Shown here: positions 17,293 to 25,191 of the stretch, piece after piece
Layout of the letters: every line of letters begins with the position of its first letter
Numbering within the stretch: the stretch's first letter is position 1
DNA from: Burkholderiaceae bacterium 26
GTDB taxonomy: Bacteria; Pseudomonadota; Gammaproteobacteria; Burkholderiales; Burkholderiaceae
Assembly (NCBI GenBank): GCA_000955795.1
Contig: JYOB01000016.1
Location: forward strand, 1 to 64,000
Reading direction: 5' to 3'
Length of the DNA stretch: 64,000 bases
Notes under the pieces: generated by a model
Told to the model about the DNA's origin: nothing
The model's input: only the letters and a program-made list of their open reading frames with translations
Databases searched by the model: none
Position numbers and translations under genes: made by a program

Positions 17293-17493
17293 TCAACAGA
17301 CGCAGCGATCCAACCGCTCGACGACGACCTGGCTGACTTGGACCACCGGCACGATGTCGGTGTAGTTGGCGATGTCGCCCAGGATCTCGCCGCAGTGCGG
17401 CCTGTCGGATCTGATTGAGGCGCGGGTGTAGTGCACCCGGCCGCGGCCGCCGCTCACGGTTGAGCGGAAGGCCAACCCCGACCTATACGCCAA
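17293..17493 (-). other. Unrecognised open frame in a 210-bp gap
   Basis: Between the MBL-fold gene and the epoxide-hydrolase-like gene, the minus strand has a 66-codon frame whose second half ('GEILGDIANYTDIVPVVQVSQ') has protein-like composition. It has no clear ribosome-binding site and matches nothing I know. It could be a gene fragment in this remnant-rich segment; I do not call it a gene. Confidence 0.2.
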
Positions 17494-17499
17494 TGCCCG

Positions 17500-18474
17500 C
17501 TACAGGCCGTGCAGAAACTCGATCACAGCGGTATTCACACGTTCTGGTGCCTCTTGCTGCAGCCAGTGGCCGGCTCCTTGGATGATTTGAGAGCCTCGTA
17601 GGCCCGGCACAAGCTTGGGCATCAGGCTGATGATTTCTTGCATGCCAGGTATTGCTAGCCCAGTGTCATATTCGCCGACCAGGTAAAGGGCAGGCGTCTG
17701 GACCTGCAGCCCGCTGAAGGCGGCCTGAAGATCCCAGTTTCGATCGAGGTTCCGGTAGTAGTTCAGACCACCGCGAAACCCCGAGGCCGCAAACGCGCTC
17801 ACAAAGACTTCGAAGTCGTGTTCGCTGAGCCAGGTCGGTAGCGCAGCAGGTTGCGGCAGAGCGTCGAGTAGCCCTGCCTCTCGAGGTACGAGACCGAAAG
17901 GGTTAGGCGTGTTGATGTCGCGCGGACCCGCGTCGCCCGATGCCCAGAAATAGAGTTTGCGCAGCGTAGTGGCAACGTCGGCCTCAAACTCTCTCTCCGC
18001 GTATCCCGGTTGCGCAAAGTAGTGCGTATAGAACCACGCCTGCTGCATCACGGGAAACAGTTTGCTCGGCGTCAGCGGAGCCCTGTCCATCATCGGAACT
18101 CCGAGCGCGACCACAGCACGAAAGCGATCCGGCCGCACCAGCGCAGCCTGCCATGCAATGGTTGCGCCCCAGTCATTGCCCACCACGACCGCGTTTTTCT
18201 CTCCTAGAGCCTCGACGAGCCCCACAAGATCACCAATGATATCCAGCGTCGTGTACCGCGCTTGCTCAGCCGGACAATCACTTCGGCCGAAACCGCGCAT
18301 ATCTGGGGCGACCGCGCGAAATCCCGCGCTCGATAACGCAGCCAACTGGTGCCGCCATGCGTAAGACGTCTCGGGAAACCCATGAAGAAGCAGCACCAGT
18401 GGCCCCGCTCCCTGTTCGGCGACACCCAAGCGGATGCCATTGGTTTCAATGAAGGTCTGGGTGAATGTCTGCAT
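17500..18474 (-). CDS. Alpha/beta hydrolase, epoxide-hydrolase-like
   Basis: Encodes 324 residues of the alpha/beta-hydrolase fold. It shows the oxyanion motif HGFPE, the nucleophile elbow VGNDWGA with aspartate in place of serine (as in epoxide hydrolases and haloalkane dehalogenases), two tyrosines in the lid region and a C-terminal 'GAGHW' histidine. This is best read as a soluble epoxide hydrolase. The longest frame starts at 18522, but ATG 18474 ('MQTFTQTF') fits the family and leaves the operator-like dyad outside the gene. It is divergent from an Rrf2-type regulator. Confidence 0.86.
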   Translation of the reverse strand: MQTFTQTFIETNGIRLGVAEQGAGPLVLLLHGFPETSYAWRHQLAALSSAGFRAVAPDMRGFGRSDCPAEQARYTTLDIIGDLVGLVEALGEKNAVVVGNDWGATIAWQAALVRPDRFRAVVALGVPMMDRAPLTPSKLFPVMQQAWFYTHYFAQPGYAEREFEADVATTLRKLYFWASGDAGPRDINTPNPFGLVPREAGLLDALPQPAALPTWLSEHDFEVFVSAFAASGFRGGLNYYRNLDRNWDLQAAFSGLQVQTPALYLVGEYDTGLAIPGMQEIISLMPKLVPGLRGSQIIQGAGHWLQQEAPERVNTAVIEFLHGL

Positions 18475-18502
18475 GGTCACGCTCCAATCGTTGCCGAAAA
18501 CC

Positions 18503-18529
18503 GTGACAAATCGTAACATCAAATGTCAC
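18503..18529. promoter_or_regulatory. Candidate Rrf2 operator between divergent genes
   Basis: GTGACA and TGTCAC form a perfect 6-bp inverted pair spaced by 15 bases, in the gap between the epoxide-hydrolase-like gene and the Rrf2 gene. Span and position suit a dimeric Rrf2 regulator controlling both. The dyad would overlap the upstream start options of both genes, which supports the downstream starts (18474 and 18550). Confidence 0.5.
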
Positions 18530-18549
18530 AATTAACCTGCTTGACCAAG

Positions 18550-18972
18550 ATGAAACGGGACACAAGGCTCGCGAGACTTCTCCATGTACTCATTCACATG
18601 CACTTGCGTGGCGGCACGACGAATTCCGAGACCATCGCAAGGATGCTGCACACGCAGCCGTCGCTCGTTCGACGCACGATGGCCGCGCTGCGTGAAGCCG
18701 GTTATGTCGAATCAATAGCGGGCCCCGGAGGTGGTTGGTCGCTGGCCCGAGAACTGAGCGACCTTACTGTGCGTGACGTATATGCGGCTATCGCGCATAA
18801 GAACGCATTCTCGATCGGCAGAGCCGAGGACAACCCGGCGTGCCCTGTGGAATCAGCGGTCAACCGATTCCTCGACGACGCGCTGGGGGCGGCAGAAGCC
18901 GCATTGCTCAATCATCTAGCCCAGAGGCGCCTCTCCGACATCGCCGAGTGCGTGAGGGCGCAAGATGATTGA
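18550..18972 (+). CDS. Rrf2-family transcriptional regulator
   Basis: Encodes 140 residues with the Rrf2 winged helix ('TRLARLLHVLIHM', then 'TIARMLHTQPSLVRRTMAALREAG' region and 'GPGGGW' wing). The three-cysteine cluster that binds iron-sulfur in IscR or NsrR is absent (a single cysteine in 'NPACPV'), so it belongs to the cluster-free group that senses small molecules or redox state. 'MKRDTRLARLL' is the typical family start; a frame-compatible ATG at 18523 is an alternative. It probably represses the divergent hydrolase gene. Confidence 0.88.
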   Translation: MKRDTRLARLLHVLIHMHLRGGTTNSETIARMLHTQPSLVRRTMAALREAGYVESIAGPGGGWSLARELSDLTVRDVYAAIAHKNAFSIGRAEDNPACPVESAVNRFLDDALGAAEAALLNHLAQRRLSDIAECVRAQDD

Positions 18973-19090
18973 GGCTCTCATCGCCAGTGCGGCGGGTGGC
19001 GTCGGAAACGCCATCGCGGCGGTCAACGAATCAGGTGTGGCATTGCCGCCTTTTTTACTGGTAGGAAACTGTCACCACCGCGAGCGCTGA
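18965..19090 (+). CDS. Possible truncated gene coupled to the Rrf2 gene
   Basis: An ATG overlaps the last codons of the Rrf2 gene by 8 bp and opens a 41-codon frame (MIEALIASAAGGVGNAI...) that stops after crossing into the 3' end of the opposite-strand fimbrial-like gene. The overlap suggests that a translationally coupled gene once followed, now cut short. No family can be named from so few residues. Confidence 0.2.
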   Translation: MIEALIASAAGGVGNAIAAVNESGVALPPFLLVGNCHHRER

Positions 19091-19498
19091 TTCCACTCCC
19101 CGCGCGCGCGACAAAGTCAGCGTGCCGTTGTTTGCCACCAGCAAGCTGGCCTTGAAGCCGGCGTACTTGACGAGCACGTCCGGCTTGTCGCGCGAATCGC
19201 CCACTCGCAGGGGCTTGAGCGATGACGCCGCGCGCGCCTCCACCGACACATCAACCGGCACCACCCGCACCGCAGCCGAGCGAAAGTCCAACACCACTTG
19301 ATCGCCGGACGCGGATTCGCGCGCCTGCAACGCGTTTCGCGCACCGATTGACTGCTGCACAGGCTGCACGCGAAACCCGGCCTGGACGATGGCGCCAGTG
19401 AAATAAATCACGCCGCCCTGGGTGCCGCCCGCCAGCGCGCAACCGGCTCCGAGGGCCGCCACTGCAGCGACGGCCGTTGCCTTGTAGACCTTCAACAT
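19055..19498 (-). CDS. Exported fimbrial-subunit-like protein
   Basis: Encodes 147 residues: signal peptide (about 1-24, ending ALA), then 'GGVIYFTGAIVQAGFRV', which resembles the first strand of chaperone-usher fimbrial subunits ('I.FTGAI'). The mature part has no cysteine, whereas classic subunits have a disulfide, so the assignment is tentative. ATG 19519 ('MQHIGV...') has an AAGG at better spacing and is an alternative start. No chaperone or usher is nearby. It lies 148 bp downstream of the OXA gene in the same direction. Confidence 0.5.
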   Translation of the reverse strand: MLKVYKATAVAAVAALGAGCALAGGTQGGVIYFTGAIVQAGFRVQPVQQSIGARNALQARESASGDQVVLDFRSAAVRVVPVDVSVEARAASSLKPLRVGDSRDKPDVLVKYAGFKASLLVANNGTLTLSRARGVESALAVVTVSYQ

Positions 19499-19646
19499 GA
19501 GGACCCCGATGTGTTGCATCCGGCCGCCTTCAGACGCGCCGGCGCAATAGTTTTTTACGATTTTCATCGTCCTCAGGATCGATCTCATTGTGGATTGCGG
19601 GCATCCCCGATTGCGACTCGGACGGCGAAGGTTGCAGCTGCGCCTC

Positions 19647-20462
19647 TCACGGCGCCGGCCACACCTCCAGCGCCTGCATCAACTGCTTGCCTAGCGGAAT
19701 ACGCTTAGCCATGTCGCCCTCGCGTGGCATGTCGATGTTCAGCGCGAAGGCATACACGCTCCCGGCACGCTCCACCCAGCCGACCCACCAGCCGATTTGC
19801 GGCTGGTATTCCGTGGCAACGCCCGTTTTGGCATACAGCGCGGCGTCGCCCTGCTGCTCGATCAACAGCATGCGGTGGACCATGTCCCACGTGCGCGGCT
19901 TCACCGGTAACTGCTTGAGCGCCATGCGGCTGGTAAAGCGCGCCTCTTCGAATGCGGAAATCTCCAGAGGGCCGCGTAGCCAGAATTGATCGATCACGCG
20001 ACCAAGTTGGCGATTGCCGTAGTCGAACGCATCGACGTAGGCCTGCATGCGTTCAAAGCCCACGCGGCGTGCCACCTCCTGGTAGATCGGTACCGCCGAT
20101 AGGCGAATCGCCTCGGGCAACGCCATGTCGTGTTCCCACTGCTTGTAAGGCTGTGGCTTGCCGCCGTAAGGCAGCACCTCCTGATCGTCGCGCACGGCGC
20201 CCGTATCGAAGGCGATCAGGCTGTTCGGAATCTTGAACGTGGATGCCGGATGGATGCGCCGCGCGGCCCGCGCCGGGTCGACGACATAGGTGCGGTCAGC
20301 GCTGATGTCCATCAGGACGAAGGTGCCGGAGACGCCGGCTGCGTCGAACACGCGCTTGAGGTCATTGCGCACGACCAGCTCGGCGTGGGCAGTGGCGCTG
20401 CTCATGGCAACGGCGCAGGCCGTGAGGGCAAACGCGAAGGTCTTCGACCAGCGAGAGAACAT
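19647..20462 (-). CDS. blaOXA: Class D beta-lactamase, OXA-60 family
   Basis: Encodes 271 residues. A signal peptide (about 1-27) is followed by all class D landmarks: STFK at 74-77 (serine nucleophile, carbamylated lysine), SAV at 122-124, YGN at 148-150 and KTG at 212-214. The whole sequence matches the OXA-60 enzyme of Ralstonia pickettii as I recall it, with a handful of substitutions. It is periplasmic; OXA-60 is an inducible, narrow-spectrum enzyme with weak carbapenem hydrolysis. AAGGAG lies at ideal distance before ATG 20462. The gene is chromosomal and intrinsic here, with no mobile element beside it, and divergent from the regulator-like gene at 20659. Confidence 0.95.
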   Translation of the reverse strand: MFSRWSKTFAFALTACAVAMSSATAHAELVVRNDLKRVFDAAGVSGTFVLMDISADRTYVVDPARAARRIHPASTFKIPNSLIAFDTGAVRDDQEVLPYGGKPQPYKQWEHDMALPEAIRLSAVPIYQEVARRVGFERMQAYVDAFDYGNRQLGRVIDQFWLRGPLEISAFEEARFTSRMALKQLPVKPRTWDMVHRMLLIEQQGDAALYAKTGVATEYQPQIGWWVGWVERAGSVYAFALNIDMPREGDMAKRIPLGKQLMQALEVWPAP

Positions 20463-20658
20463 GAAACGCTCCTTGAAATGGGTGGATGGCTGCCGGCCAC
20501 CGTCGATGCGCAGATGAGCCAGCGCTGCGCATCGTAGGGAGCTCGCCATGCCGCCGCCAGCGTGCACGCCAAGCCTCACGTCACGCGCGTAACGCCTGTA
20601 ACAAGGGGCTTGGCGCACAATGGCGCCACGTTTCGTTTCGCTTCGCCTGATTGCCTGC
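20463..20658. promoter_or_regulatory. Intergenic control region of blaOXA and its divergent regulator
   Basis: 196 bp separate the two start codons, close to the 190 bp reported for blaOXA-60/ORF-RP3 in R. pickettii. The region contains a directly repeated GTAAC pair spaced 4 bases (around 20588-20601) and an imperfect GGCGC...GGCGCC repeat just before the regulator gene. Either could be a regulator site; I cannot choose. Confidence 0.5.
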
Positions 20659-22257
20659 ATGACGCCGCCTGCCCTGCCCGCCCTCCATGTCGAGCTGACC
20701 ACCCCGCAAACCGTGGATGGTCGGCGCGCGCCGTTCCAGAGCCTGTGGCTGCTGGTGCGGCTGGCATACGCGCATCGTCTGTCGCCGGAACAACCGCTGG
20801 TACGCCTGGCCGACCTGCGGGGCGCCGTATCGGACGCCAGCACGCAGCGCATGATGATCAGCCGCGCGTTTCGCGACTGGCAGAACTGGGGCGTGCAGGC
20901 CGGCTGGGGCGAACAGCGCGACCGCGAGCCGCGCTTCCTCAACGCAGACAAGCGCAGCCAGGGGCCGTTCTGGCTCACACCCGAAGACGCAGCGCGCGTG
21001 GTCTGTGTGGTTGAAGGACGGATTGCCGATGACGCCGATGTGCGCGCCTTCCTCGGGATTGCCACGCCGGATGGCAGCGCGGACAACAGCACCGAAGCCA
21101 ACGCCAGCGCGCTGTCCGGCCCGGCGCCTGGCACGTCCAACCCCGCGTTCTGGCACGCCTTTCTGACCGCGCGCCACGCCATGCGCGAAGGCCGCCTGTT
21201 GCATGCACTGGGCGCAAGCACCGGCGCGTCTGACACCGAGCGCGGCGGTGCCCTGCTCGCGCTGCGCCACGCCAGTGACGCCGCTGACAACGACTACCAG
21301 CGCGCCCTCGTCACCCTGGGTGAGGCGATGGCCGCGCGCCGCCTGGGCGATTCCACACGCGCCAGTGCCCTGCTTTCGCAACTGCGCGCGCACCGCCGGC
21401 AGCGGCACGTGCTCGGCAACGATTACCTCGCCGCCATGGAGCGCATCGTCACCGCGTGGTGTGCGTATGACCGCCGCGACCTCGACCTCGCTGCCGGCCT
21501 GCTCGCCCGTCTGGCAGATGCGGAGCCCGGCCGCAGCCTGCTGCGCTACCACCCGCAGATCCGCTTCGAGTGGAACAATCTCAGCGCCCTCATCGAGCGC
21601 GCCCGCCTGCTCTACGCCGATGCCGACGGCATTGCGTTGGACGTACGCGCCCAGGCCGCACAGCGCATCGTCGCGCAATTCGAAACCGCGCTGGCTGCCG
21701 CACTGGAAAGTCAGGCGTCGGACGCGGTGCAGCAGGTTGCCGCCAACCTCGGCATGACGTGCTGGCTGCTGCGCGATGTGCTCGGCAGCTCAGCGCATGC
21801 CGACGGCACGGTCGATGCCGTCCGCTGGTTGGCCATGAGCGAATGGCAAGCGCTGCGCAATGGCGGGCCGCTGCAATCGGCGTGGAACGCCATCGCGCTG
21901 ATGCGGATAGCACGCGCCGACACGCACCGCGAAGCGCTCACGTTGGCCGACCTCCGCACGCAGGCCGGCCCATTTGCCGAAGCCTTTGACGCGCGCTACT
22001 GGCCGCAGCGTTGGACCGACGTGGCCGCACTGCGCCTGCGCGAACACGACAGCGGCCGTCATCGCTACGGTCACGTGCAGGTGAGCGGATTGCTGCTGGA
22101 ACTGGCATGGTTTGCCCACGCCGACGGCGATCACATCACCGCCCGCACGACGATGGACCGCCTCTCCCAAGCCATGCAAGACCTGGCACCACACGATCGC
22201 GCGTACTTCGTCCAGGCGCTGAAGCAGCTTACGCACACGGCAGAAGCGGCGCCGTAA
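20659..22257 (+). CDS. ORF-RP3-like regulator of inducible OXA beta-lactamases
   Basis: Starting at ATG 20659 the product has 532 residues, the length reported for ORF-RP3, which sits divergent from blaOXA-60 in R. pickettii and is needed for induction of both OXA-22 and OXA-60. No signal peptide or membrane helix is present. The N-terminal 110 residues could form a winged-helix-like unit ('MISRAFRDWQNWG', 'FWLTPEDAARV'). The rest is rich in helical pairs with alternating leucine, alanine and arginine, suggesting helical repeats. It resembles no classical regulator (LysR/AmpR or two-component). An upstream ATG at 20620 would add 13 residues. Function is inferred from length, position and the published locus, not from motifs. 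Confidence 0.82.
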   Translation: MTPPALPALHVELTTPQTVDGRRAPFQSLWLLVRLAYAHRLSPEQPLVRLADLRGAVSDASTQRMMISRAFRDWQNWGVQAGWGEQRDREPRFLNADKRSQGPFWLTPEDAARVVCVVEGRIADDADVRAFLGIATPDGSADNSTEANASALSGPAPGTSNPAFWHAFLTARHAMREGRLLHALGASTGASDTERGGALLALRHASDAADNDYQRALVTLGEAMAARRLGDSTRASALLSQLRAHRRQRHVLGNDYLAAMERIVTAWCAYDRRDLDLAAGLLARLADAEPGRSLLRYHPQIRFEWNNLSALIERARLLYADADGIALDVRAQAAQRIVAQFETALAAALESQASDAVQQVAANLGMTCWLLRDVLGSSAHADGTVDAVRWLAMSEWQALRNGGPLQSAWNAIALMRIARADTHREALTLADLRTQAGPFAEAFDARYWPQRWTDVAALRLREHDSGRHRYGHVQVSGLLLELAWFAHADGDHITARTTMDRLSQAMQDLAPHDRAYFVQALKQLTHTAEAAP

Positions 22258-22330
22258 GCTGCGACCCAAGCAGATAGACGGACGGAAAATTTCGTTGCAT
22301 AGCTAATGATCAGTCGCTAGACTGCCGCAC

Positions 22331-22750
22331 ATGTTCGATCATTGCCTCTACTTCAACACCACCGCACTGGCGCGCTCTGTCGAGCGCGAATGGACTGCCG
22401 CGTATGCGCCGTTCAGCCTGACGCCGCCGCAAGGCTTTGTGCTGCGCGTGGTACTTAAACAGCCCGGCGTGCTCAACCGCGAATTGGCCGAGGTGCTGGG
22501 CATTGCGCGGCCCACTGCCACACGTCTTGTCGACGGCTTGATCGCCAAAGGCCTGGTGGAGCGCCAACCCTCCGCGGAGGATGGCCGCGAGTGGAACCTC
22601 TTCCCCACGGATGCCGCGCGCAAACTGGAAACCGCGTTGCAGGCCGCGAGCGCCAAGGTGGCACGGCGCGTGCGCGAGCATGTCGGCGCCGGGGCGTTCG
22701 ACGATACGGTGCAGGCCATCCGTGAGGTCCGCAGTGCACTGAACACGTAA
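22331..22750 (+). CDS. MarR-family transcriptional regulator
   Basis: Encodes 139 residues with the MarR winged helix: 'LTPPQGFVLRVVL', 'LNRELAEVLGIARPTATRLVDGLIAKGLVERQPSAEDGRE' region and a C-terminal dimer helix. It is cytoplasmic and probably autoregulated: the 70-bp upstream gap contains TAGC / GCTA inverted arms spaced 12 bases. It is followed by its own terminator and then the pcp gene, which may or may not be its target. Confidence 0.88.
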   Translation: MFDHCLYFNTTALARSVEREWTAAYAPFSLTPPQGFVLRVVLKQPGVLNRELAEVLGIARPTATRLVDGLIAKGLVERQPSAEDGREWNLFPTDAARKLETALQAASAKVARRVREHVGAGAFDDTVQAIREVRSALNT

Positions 22751-22761
22751 AGCAATCGGGG

Positions 22762-22781
22762 GCGGCATGTGCCGCTTTTTT
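22762..22781 (+). terminator. Rho-independent terminator of the MarR gene
   Basis: GCGGC / GCCGC stem with a 4-base loop, followed by six T residues, 11 bp after the MarR stop codon. Confidence 0.85.
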
Positions 22782-22830
22782 GATTGGCAAATAGTTGTAT
22801 CACTACGCATCTAACCCAGGAGGAACCCGT

Positions 22831-23478
22831 ATGGTCACCGTTCTCGTCACCGGCATCGAGCCATTTGAATCCGACCCGACCAACCCATCGTGGGACATCG
22901 CGCAGGCGCTCGACGGCACGCAGGTGGATGGCGCAGTCATCGTGGCGCGGCAGTTGCCGTGTGTGTTTGGTGTTGCCAACAAGAGGCTGGTGGAGGCGAT
23001 CGAGGAGACATCGCCCACCCTCGTATTCGCGCTCGGGCTGGCCTCGGGAAGAACGGAGATTTCGGTGGAACGCGTGGCCATCAACGTGATCGACGCGCGC
23101 ATTCCTGACAACGCGGGCAACCAGCCCGTTGATACGCCCGTGGTGGCCGATGGGCCGGCGGCGTATTTCTCCACGCTACCGATCAAAGCGATCGTGCAAA
23201 CGCTGCGCGAGGCCGGCGTGCCGGCGGGCGTGTCGCAGAGTGCTGGCACATATAACTGCAACCACCTGTTCTACGGTTTGATGCACCACCTTGCCACGCG
23301 CGCACCACACATGCGTGGCGGCTTCATCCACGTGCCGACGACGCCCGAGTTGGCGGCGCGGCATGCGGGCCGGCCAAGCCTGTCGATCGATACCCAGATC
23401 AAAGGGATACGTCTGGCGGTGCGTACGGCGCTGGCCACGCAGGCAGATCTCAAGGTAGCCGGCGGTGCGGTGCACTGA
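22831..23478 (+). CDS. pcp: Pyrrolidone-carboxylate (pyroglutamyl) peptidase
   Basis: Encodes 215 residues of the C15 cysteine peptidase family, which removes N-terminal pyroglutamate from peptides in the cytoplasm. The family start '[19 protein letters not shown]' (usually 'TGFEPF'), the '[17 protein letters not shown]' glutamate block, the cysteine region '[13 protein letters not shown]' and 'GGFIHVP' with the catalytic histidine are all present. AGGAGG sits seven bases before ATG 22831 and fixes the start against the longer frame. Confidence 0.95.
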   Translation: MVTVLVTGIEPFESDPTNPSWDIAQALDGTQVDGAVIVARQLPCVFGVANKRLVEAIEETSPTLVFALGLASGRTEISVERVAINVIDARIPDNAGNQPVDTPVVADGPAAYFSTLPIKAIVQTLREAGVPAGVSQSAGTYNCNHLFYGLMHHLATRAPHMRGGFIHVPTTPELAARHAGRPSLSIDTQIKGIRLAVRTALATQADLKVAGGAVH

Positions 23479-23547
23479 CACACGCAATGGCAAGTGGCTG
23501 ACCCGACGCTACAGGCCAGCCACGCTTCTTCTTTCGCGCGAAAACCC

Positions 23548-24174
23548 TCAGGCCACCAGCGGCATGAGCAACATCCGCGCAGCCAGTTCTTGTCGAAAGC
23601 CTTCCAACGCCCGCACGGCGGAATCGGCCCCGCGTGCCGTGTTCTGCAAGCGGATGCCTTCCACCTGATGGATGCCGACCGTAGCAAACACATAACGCAG
23701 GTACGGCATCAGAAAATCGGTCTGCGCGTGGGCGCCATCAAAATTGCCGCCGGAAGCAGACACCACCAGCACCGAGCGATCGGTCAGCATGCCCACCTTG
23801 CCTGTCGGCGTGCGCCGGAACGTGCGTTCGGGCCGCACCACCAAGTCAATCCACGCCTTCAACGCCGAAGGCACCGTGTAGTTGTGCACTGGCGTAGAAA
23901 TCAGCACGGCATCCGCCGCTTCCAGTTCGCTGATCAGCGTTTCCGACAGCGCAAGCTGCGCGCGGTGCGCCTCGGTGCGGTCGGCATCGGGCATGAGGCT
24001 GGCCTCGACAAAGCCGGCATCGGGGTGCGGCAACGGCGTCGCCGCGAGGTCGCGCTCAATGATCCGCAGGCGACCCACGGCTTCGGCCAATTGTGCAATC
24101 ACCAACTGCGCGCCACGCCGGCTGTGCGAGCGATCGTCGCGTGGGCTCACCGTCACGTGTAGCAGCGTTGTCAT
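23548..24174 (-). CDS. azoR: FMN-dependent NADH-azoreductase
   Basis: Encodes 208 residues of the flavodoxin-fold azoreductase/quinone reductase family: 'VTVSPRDDRSHSR' phosphate-binding loop, 'STPVHNYTVPSALKAWID' and 'VSASGG' flavin contacts. It is a cytoplasmic flavoenzyme reducing quinones or azo compounds, often part of electrophile stress responses. Its ATG at 24174 overlaps the stop of the GNAT gene (ATGA), making it the last gene of a coupled three-gene operon divergent from a MarR regulator. Confidence 0.92.
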   Translation of the reverse strand: MTTLLHVTVSPRDDRSHSRRGAQLVIAQLAEAVGRLRIIERDLAATPLPHPDAGFVEASLMPDADRTEAHRAQLALSETLISELEAADAVLISTPVHNYTVPSALKAWIDLVVRPERTFRRTPTGKVGMLTDRSVLVVSASGGNFDGAHAQTDFLMPYLRYVFATVGIHQVEGIRLQNTARGADSAVRALEGFRQELAARMLLMPLVA

Positions 24175-24620
24175 CGCGCAGCTCCGGGTTGTATGTTCAT
24201 GCCAAAGCGCAAAGCACCTGCAAGCAGCCCATTGCGATAGTAGAAGCGATGGCCGAGCACGTTGGACAGCGGCGTGTCGAGCACGAGCCGTGCACAGCCC
24301 AGGCGCTCGGCTTCGGCCTTGAGGTGGTCCATCAGCACGTTGCCGAGGCCGCTGCTGCGCAGGTTGGCATCGGTCACCAGATCGTCGACATACAGGAACG
24401 GCCCGTAGACGAGGTTCTCCTGCTGCCGATACCCCGCCAGCGCGACCGGCACGCCCTCGCGCCAGACGGCAATGAGGTGATAGCCGTCTTCCACCTGCCG
24501 GCGCCAGCGCGCGGACAGCTCGTCGGCGTCGGCAAGATGTGGCCGCAGTTGATGCATGAGAGGAAAGCACGCACGCAACGCGGCCTCGTCTTCGATGGGG
24601 CGGATGGTGTCCATGGTCAT
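24171..24620 (-). CDS. GNAT-family N-acetyltransferase
   Basis: Encodes 149 residues with the GNAT fold: 'YVDDLVTDANLRSSGLGNVLMDHL' carries the acetyl-CoA-binding R-x-x-G-x-G/A-type loop. ATG 24620 overlaps the TGA of the AhpD-like gene by 4 bp, and its own TGA overlaps the azoreductase start by 4 bp. The substrate is unknown; by context it may modify a small electrophile or amine handled by the same operon. Confidence 0.9.
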   Translation of the reverse strand: MTMDTIRPIEDEAALRACFPLMHQLRPHLADADELSARWRRQVEDGYHLIAVWREGVPVALAGYRQQENLVYGPFLYVDDLVTDANLRSSGLGNVLMDHLKAEAERLGCARLVLDTPLSNVLGHRFYYRNGLLAGALRFGMNIQPGAAR

Positions 24621-25114
24621 GCTTCCTCTGCGGCCACGGCGGCGGGCACCTGCGGCGCAAAGCGCATCGCAACGGCAATACGGTTCCACGCCTGGATGTT
24701 GGCGACAGCGGCCGTGAGGAACGCGACTTCCGTCCTGGAGAAATGCTCCAGCACGGCGTTGTATTCGTGATCTTCCACGCCGTGGTCGGCGGCGCGAGCG
24801 AGGGTGGTCAGCGCTTCCGTCCAGGCCAGCGCGGCCCGCTCGCGCGGCGTGAAAACCGCCGGCGTGTCGCGCCAGACTGCCACCAGATCGAGCTTGGCCG
24901 GCGCCACGCGCAGCTTGCGCGCCAGGTTCAAATGGAACTGCACGCAGAACGCGCAGCCGTTGATTTGCGAGGCACGCAGCTTGACGAGCTCGGTCAGCGG
25001 CTTTTCCAGCCCTGAGGCGTCCACCGCCTTGCCAAGCGCCTGCAACGCCGGGGCCACGCCGACGGCGGTATCGACAAATTCCGAGTAATCCATGCGAGGG
25101 GAGAGATCTTCCAT
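24617..25114 (-). CDS. AhpD-like alkylhydroperoxidase / carboxymuconolactone decarboxylase family protein
   Basis: Encodes 165 residues. It has the AhpD-type redox motif CAFCVQFH (C-x-x-C followed by histidine), flanked by 'LVKLRASQINGCAFC', typical of small peroxidases in the carboxymuconolactone decarboxylase superfamily. AGGAG six bases before ATG 25114 supports the start. It is the first gene of the coupled operon with GNAT and azoreductase, divergent from the MarR gene with only 77 bp between; a palindrome there is the likely switch. Confidence 0.9.
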   Translation of the reverse strand: MEDLSPRMDYSEFVDTAVGVAPALQALGKAVDASGLEKPLTELVKLRASQINGCAFCVQFHLNLARKLRVAPAKLDLVAVWRDTPAVFTPRERAALAWTEALTTLARAADHGVEDHEYNAVLEHFSRTEVAFLTAAVANIQAWNRIAVAMRFAPQVPAAVAAEEA

Positions 25115-25164
25115 GTCTGGCTCCTGCTGAAGGTCCGGGTTGGAGGAATGGTAATATCAGTGCT

Positions 25165-25179
25165 CGAACATCATATTCG
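25165..25179. promoter_or_regulatory. Candidate MarR operator
   Basis: A 15-bp interrupted palindrome (CGAA-n-AT-n-AT-n-TTCG) lies centrally in the 77-bp gap between the AhpD-like operon and the MarR gene, where a repressor would shut both promoters. Size fits MarR-family sites. Confidence 0.6.
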
Positions 25180-25191
25180 AACTCTGACATC

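Noticed and set aside
17380-17431. Similarity to the end of the small ORF at 14024 ('SDLIEA(G/R)V-stop')
   Set aside because: Only about 25 bases match. Too short to call a duplication, so recorded only as a hint within the small-ORF finding.
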